From NCBI GenBank assembly GCA_039810005.1, contig JBDHWD010000121.1, positions 1-8,463 of the forward strand: a DNA stretch of 8,463 nt, written 5' to 3'. This document shows, piece by piece, positions 5,758 to 8,463 of the stretch. A program made the position numbers and the translations under genes. Positions within the stretch are counted from its first letter, which is position 1. Every line of letters starts with the position of its first letter. Source of the DNA: JAMLIA01 sp039810005. Its GTDB lineage: Bacteria > Chloroflexota > Chloroflexia > Thermomicrobiales > CFX8. The notes under the pieces were generated by a model. That model was not told the origin of the DNA and ran no database searches. It was given only the letters and a program-made list of their open reading frames with translations.

Positions 5758-7461
5758 CTACTCGATTTCCTCGCGCTCGTAGTAGATCGAGCGTCGTCGC
5801 TGAGTGATTGCAGCGATCTGGCGCTGGTCGAGCCCGTGCAGGTGCAGAACGTGCCGCACGAGCTCAAGCCCGGCCTCGAACTCCGGCTGGATGACCTCGT
5901 TGGCACCAAGCTCCCGAAGTCGCCGCATCTGCTCCTGACTGCGGGCGCGAGCGATGATGTCCACTCGCGAGCTCAGCTTCCGTGCAACAGCCACGGCGAC
6001 CTCGGCCGCCAGCGGATCAGAGATGGCGACCGCCAAGGCGCGGGAATGAGCAACGCCAAGCTTCTCCATCAGGTCGGGATTGCCGGCATCGCCGAAGATC
6101 GCAGTGAACCCCTTCGCCTGCGCCAGCCGCACGGTCGGCAGGTCGTTGTCCACGACCAGGAACTGGAAGCCGCGCCGGTGAAGGGATTCTGCTAACTGAG
6201 TGCCGAGCCGACCATAGCCGCAGATAATAGTGTGCCGTCGCAACGAGGTGTCGAGAATCGGTTCGAACAGTTCTGCCGGCGTGTCAGCCCCTCCGCGATT
6301 TGGCAACACACTGAGGAGATGCGGCGTCGCATTGACCAGTAGCGGCGCGAGAATGAGCGTTCCGAGCGACAGTGCCAGGATCAGACGATACTGCTCATCG
6401 CTGATGATCTCGTAGCCCAGCGCCTCACTGGCGACGATGAATGACACCTCCCCAACCTGCGCCAGCAGCACACCAGCCATCAATGCGCTGGACCGCGAGA
6501 GCTGAAACCCGCGCAGCACACCGGCCAGAATCACGGTCTTACCGATGAGGACGATCACTACCAGGGCAATGATCGTAAAGAGTCGGCTGCCGACCAGATT
6601 GAGATCGAGCAGCATCCCGATCGAGACGAAGAAGAGCGTGGCGAACGCGTCGCGCAGTGGCGTGATATCGACCAGCACCTGATGCGAGAAATCGGATTCT
6701 GACACGATCAGGCCAGCGAGGAACGCGCCGAGCGCGATCGACAGACCGGCGCGTTCGGTCACCAGCGCAGCGCCGAGCGCGATCACGATGATCGCCAGCA
6801 CGAAGAGCTCGCGGGACTTTGTGCGCTCGACCAGCTCGAGCAGCGCCGGAACGAGGCGCAGGCCGAGGATCATCACCGCCGCCAGCACCGCCGCGGCAAT
6901 ACCCACCGACCGGCCAATGCTGGCCAGCACGTTCCCGCCGCCAGTGTCGGCCAGGATCGGCAGGCTGACGAGGATCGGCACCAGGCCGAGGTCCTGAAAG
7001 ATGGCGATACCACCAGTCGCGCGACCGTGGCGCGTTTCCATCTCGCCGCGCAGCATCAGCATCTTGATCGCGACGGCCGACGAGCCGAGCGCCACGGCCA
7101 TGCCGAAGACGACCGCCGCCGTCATTGACCAGCCCAGCACCAGGCCAATGACAATACCGGCCAGCATGGTGATGACGATCTGTAGCGTGCCGCCGCCGAT
7201 GGCGATCCGGCGGATGTGCAGCAATTCGCGGAGGGAGAACTCGACGCCGAGCGAGAACATGAGGAAGGCGACGCCGAGCTCGGCGAGCGTCTGGACAATC
7301 TCCAGGTCGAGGTCGATACCTGGCGTCGATGGCGCGATCAGGATGCCGGCGATCAGATAGCCGAGGATGACGGGCGCGTTCAGGCGGCGCGCGACGACGC
7401 CACCGGCGAACGCCGCGGCCAGGGCTATGCCAATCGTGAAGACCAGATGTGGATGATCCAC
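5758..7461 (-). CDS. CPA2 cation:proton antiporter with C-terminal RCK (TrkA-N) domain
   Basis: Inner-membrane monovalent cation:proton antiporter of the Kef/YbaL type, probably exporting K+ or Na+ against H+ and gated by a cytosolic nucleotide-binding domain. It is 567 residues, close to the YbaL length and shorter than KefB/KefC. Residues 1-385 are a membrane domain of about twelve segments, with PVILGYLIAGILIAPSTPG (30-48), ELGVAFLMFSLGVEFS (61-76), the conserved FQD (155-157) where Kef proteins carry the transport aspartate, and AQVGEVSFIVASEALG (334-349). Residues 408-525 are a Rossmann RCK domain with ICGYGRLG (413-420) and the acidic end of strand two in VVDND (436-440), then GDAGNPDLMEKLGV (457-470). 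No separate C-terminal RCK-C domain follows. The start is GTG with only a weak GGGA six bases upstream; an in-frame TAA lies close upstream, with no alternative start between. The PPOX-class gene lies 69 bases upstream on the same strand. Confidence 0.94.
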   Translation of the reverse strand: MDHPHLVFTIGIALAAAFAGGVVARRLNAPVILGYLIAGILIAPSTPGIDLDLEIVQTLAELGVAFLMFSLGVEFSLRELLHIRRIAIGGGTLQIVITMLAGIVIGLVLGWSMTAAVVFGMAVALGSSAVAIKMLMLRGEMETRHGRATGGIAIFQDLGLVPILVSLPILADTGGGNVLASIGRSVGIAAAVLAAVMILGLRLVPALLELVERTKSRELFVLAIIVIALGAALVTERAGLSIALGAFLAGLIVSESDFSHQVLVDITPLRDAFATLFFVSIGMLLDLNLVGSRLFTIIALVVIVLIGKTVILAGVLRGFQLSRSSALMAGVLLAQVGEVSFIVASEALGYEIISDEQYRLILALSLGTLILAPLLVNATPHLLSVLPNRGGADTPAELFEPILDTSLRRHTIICGYGRLGTQLAESLHRRGFQFLVVDNDLPTVRLAQAKGFTAIFGDAGNPDLMEKLGVAHSRALAVAISDPLAAEVAVAVARKLSSRVDIIARARSQEQMRRLRELGANEVIQPEFEAGLELVRHVLHLHGLDQRQIAAITQRRRSIYYEREEIE

Positions 7462-7530
7462 GAAGTATCCCGTCGGTCGTGCGAGGGACTCACCAGGTTA
7501 TCGGCCCCGTGCTGCCGTCCGGCAGGATGG

Positions 7531-7947
7531 TCAGGCAGGAGGCTGCCGATGCCGGCCGCTCACGCGTGTCGCATGGATCTCGATCAGAACGCGAGGATCG
7601 GCCGAGAGAGAATCGACATAGCCGTCAGCGCGCTCACCGATGTAGCGGGCAGCGATCCGGCGCAGCTCGGCGCGAGCGGCCGCGTCGTCTCGAACGAGGC
7701 TCGCCTGGCCGCGCACCGTCACGTAGGCGTAGGGATTCTCAGGATCGGTCACAACCACGCTGACGCGTGGGTCGTTGGCGATATGACGCGCCTTCAGCGC
7801 CGATGCCGGCGCGATCATCCGCACCACGTCATCGGCAAACCTGAACCACATAACAGTCGAATGCGGCTCGCCGCTGGCAAAAAGTGTGGTCAGTACAGCA
7901 ACTGCAGGCCCATCCAGCAGCCTACGATCGTCCTCAGTAAAGCCCAT
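7531..7947 (-). CDS. PPOX-class F420/FMN-dependent oxidoreductase
   Basis: Small split-beta-barrel flavoprotein-fold protein, 138 residues, of the pyridoxamine-phosphate-oxidase superfamily. It looks most like the group of probable F420-dependent enzymes around mycobacterial Rv1155. Seen: AVAVLTTLFASGEPHSTVMWF (15-35) for the first barrel strands, ALKARHIANDPRVSVVVTDPENPYAYVTVRGQA (50-82) with the K52/R54 patch and NPYxYVxVRG typical of that group, then RRIAARYIG (96-104) and the terminal strand RVLIEIHATRVSG (119-131). Members bind F420 or FMN, and sequence alone does not decide which. The reaction is unknown. The ATG at 7947 has GGGGGAG nine bases upstream; an in-frame upstream start at 7980 would add eleven mostly basic residues. 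It may be cotranscribed with the antiporter gene downstream. Confidence 0.9.
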   Translation of the reverse strand: MGFTEDDRRLLDGPAVAVLTTLFASGEPHSTVMWFRFADDVVRMIAPASALKARHIANDPRVSVVVTDPENPYAYVTVRGQASLVRDDAAARAELRRIAARYIGERADGYVDSLSADPRVLIEIHATRVSGRHRQPPA

Positions 7948-7956
7948 TGCGCCACG

Positions 7957-7963
7957 CTCCCCC
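7957..7963 (-). promoter_or_regulatory. Ribosome binding site deciding the PPOX-class gene start
   Basis: GGGGGAG nine bases before the ATG at 7947, placed inside the would-be extension from 7980. Confidence 0.6.
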
Positions 7964-8116
7964 TGCCTGCGCCGTCTCACTCAACGGCCCCGACCACCCC
8001 ACTCGATTCCGACCGGTTCTCGGGACACACACTCATGATAGCGGGAAATTGCCGTTCATCGCCACGCGGCGCGCATCCGGCACGGACTTTGCGACCACGA
8101 TCTGGACGTCATCCGC

Positions 8117-8138
8117 TCGCCCGCACCTGCGTGGGCGA
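8117..8138 (+). other. Possible leader hairpin upstream of the zinc-finger gene
   Basis: TCGCCCGC pairs with GCGTGGGCGA-type bases (8117-8124 with 8131-8138), giving eight pairs including one G-T, around a six-base loop. It ends eight bases before the Shine-Dalgarno GAGGA of the DksA/TraR gene. There is no T-run. It could be chance in GC-rich DNA. Confidence 0.2.
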
Positions 8139-8158
8139 ATCATCTGAGGACACAGACC

Positions 8159-8463
8159 ATGGCCGATACCACTGACGCTGCGCGGCAGGCTGCCTCGCGG
8201 CTCGAAGAGGAACTTCGCGAGGCACTGGAATCGTTGCAGCACGTCGAACGCGAGATTCCGGCTCTCAGCCGCGACGAGGACGACGAGGGTGGCGTACCGT
8301 CGAACCACATGGCCGATCAGGGCACCGACGTCTACGAGATGGAACGCCTTACCGCCTACCGCGCTGACCTGAACGATCGCATCGAGAGCATTCGCGCGGC
8401 GCAGGAGCGGCTGGCGCAGGGCACCTATGGGACGTGCCAACGCTGCGGCCGACAGATTGCGCC
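8159..8463 (+). CDS. DksA/TraR-type C4 zinc-finger protein (3' end missing at window edge)
   Basis: Likely transcription regulator of the DksA/TraR family, whose members enter the RNA polymerase secondary channel by a coiled coil. The 101 visible codons give a long Glu/Arg-rich helix (8-35), an acidic linker DEDDEGG (39-45), then NHMADQGTDVYEMERLTAY (49-67), which matches the HPADxATDxxExE stretch of the short DksA-like proteins and could hold the coiled-coil tip acids (D53, D57). A second helix (68-88) leads into GTYGTCQRCGRQIA with the first zinc cysteine pair, C93 and C96. The second pair lies past the window end, so a true C4 finger cannot be confirmed. The start has GAGGA eight bases upstream (8146-8150). 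It is divergent from the PPOX-class gene across 211 bases. Confidence 0.9.
   Translation, partial: MADTTDAARQAASRLEEELREALESLQHVEREIPALSRDEDDEGGVPSNHMADQGTDVYEMERLTAYRADLNDRIESIRAAQERLAQGTYGTCQRCGRQIA

Noticed and set aside
7216..8175. Plus-strand open frame (319 codons) across the antiporter start, the PPOX gene and the divergent gap
   Set aside because: It runs antisense to two genes with clear family motifs and ends just past the DksA/TraR start codon. The product shows no domain.
8033..8440. Minus-strand open frame (135 codons) over the right edge
   Set aside because: It is antisense to the DksA/TraR gene, whose CxxC motif, coiled-coil pattern and Shine-Dalgarno site are clear.

Overview
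The window is GC-rich bacterial chromosome, about 60% GC by eye, with eight protein-coding genes and no RNA gene, insertion sequence or CRISPR array that I can see. Gene content (an F420/FMN split-barrel oxidoreductase, a stand-alone DksA/TraR-type zinc-finger protein, a glutamate-in-helix-G acyl-CoA dehydrogenase, many GTG/strong-Shine-Dalgarno starts) fits a GC-rich Chloroflexota (Thermomicrobia-like) or actinobacterial genome. That placement is inference, and no marker gene settles it.

Layout from left to right: a minus-strand acyl-CoA dehydrogenase that runs off the left edge; a divergently transcribed plus-strand threonine/serine dehydratase-like PLP enzyme; a 497-base gap packed with four copies of a palindromic dispersed repeat and a strong hairpin; two minus-strand genes (a DUF1684 protein and, upstream of it, a protein I do not recognise) separated by 56 bases that hold a CsoR-operator-like palindrome; a divergent plus-strand MFS transporter; a convergent minus-strand CPA2 cation:proton antiporter with an RCK domain, preceded on the same strand by a PPOX-class flavin/F420 enzyme; and finally a divergent plus-strand DksA/TraR zinc-finger protein cut by the right edge.

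The genes do not form one obvious pathway. The acyl-CoA dehydrogenase and the dehydratase share a divergent promoter region and could both serve amino-acid or short-acyl catabolism (inference). The PPOX enzyme and the antiporter are 69 bases apart on the same strand and could be one transcript. The rest look like single-gene housekeeping units.

I found no convincing new multi-gene system. The items most worth a second look are the interleaved inverted repeats at about 2398-2687, whose internal hairpin seems to be kept while its sequence changes, and the ATACCCC-ATG-GGGGTAT palindrome in front of the DUF1684 gene.
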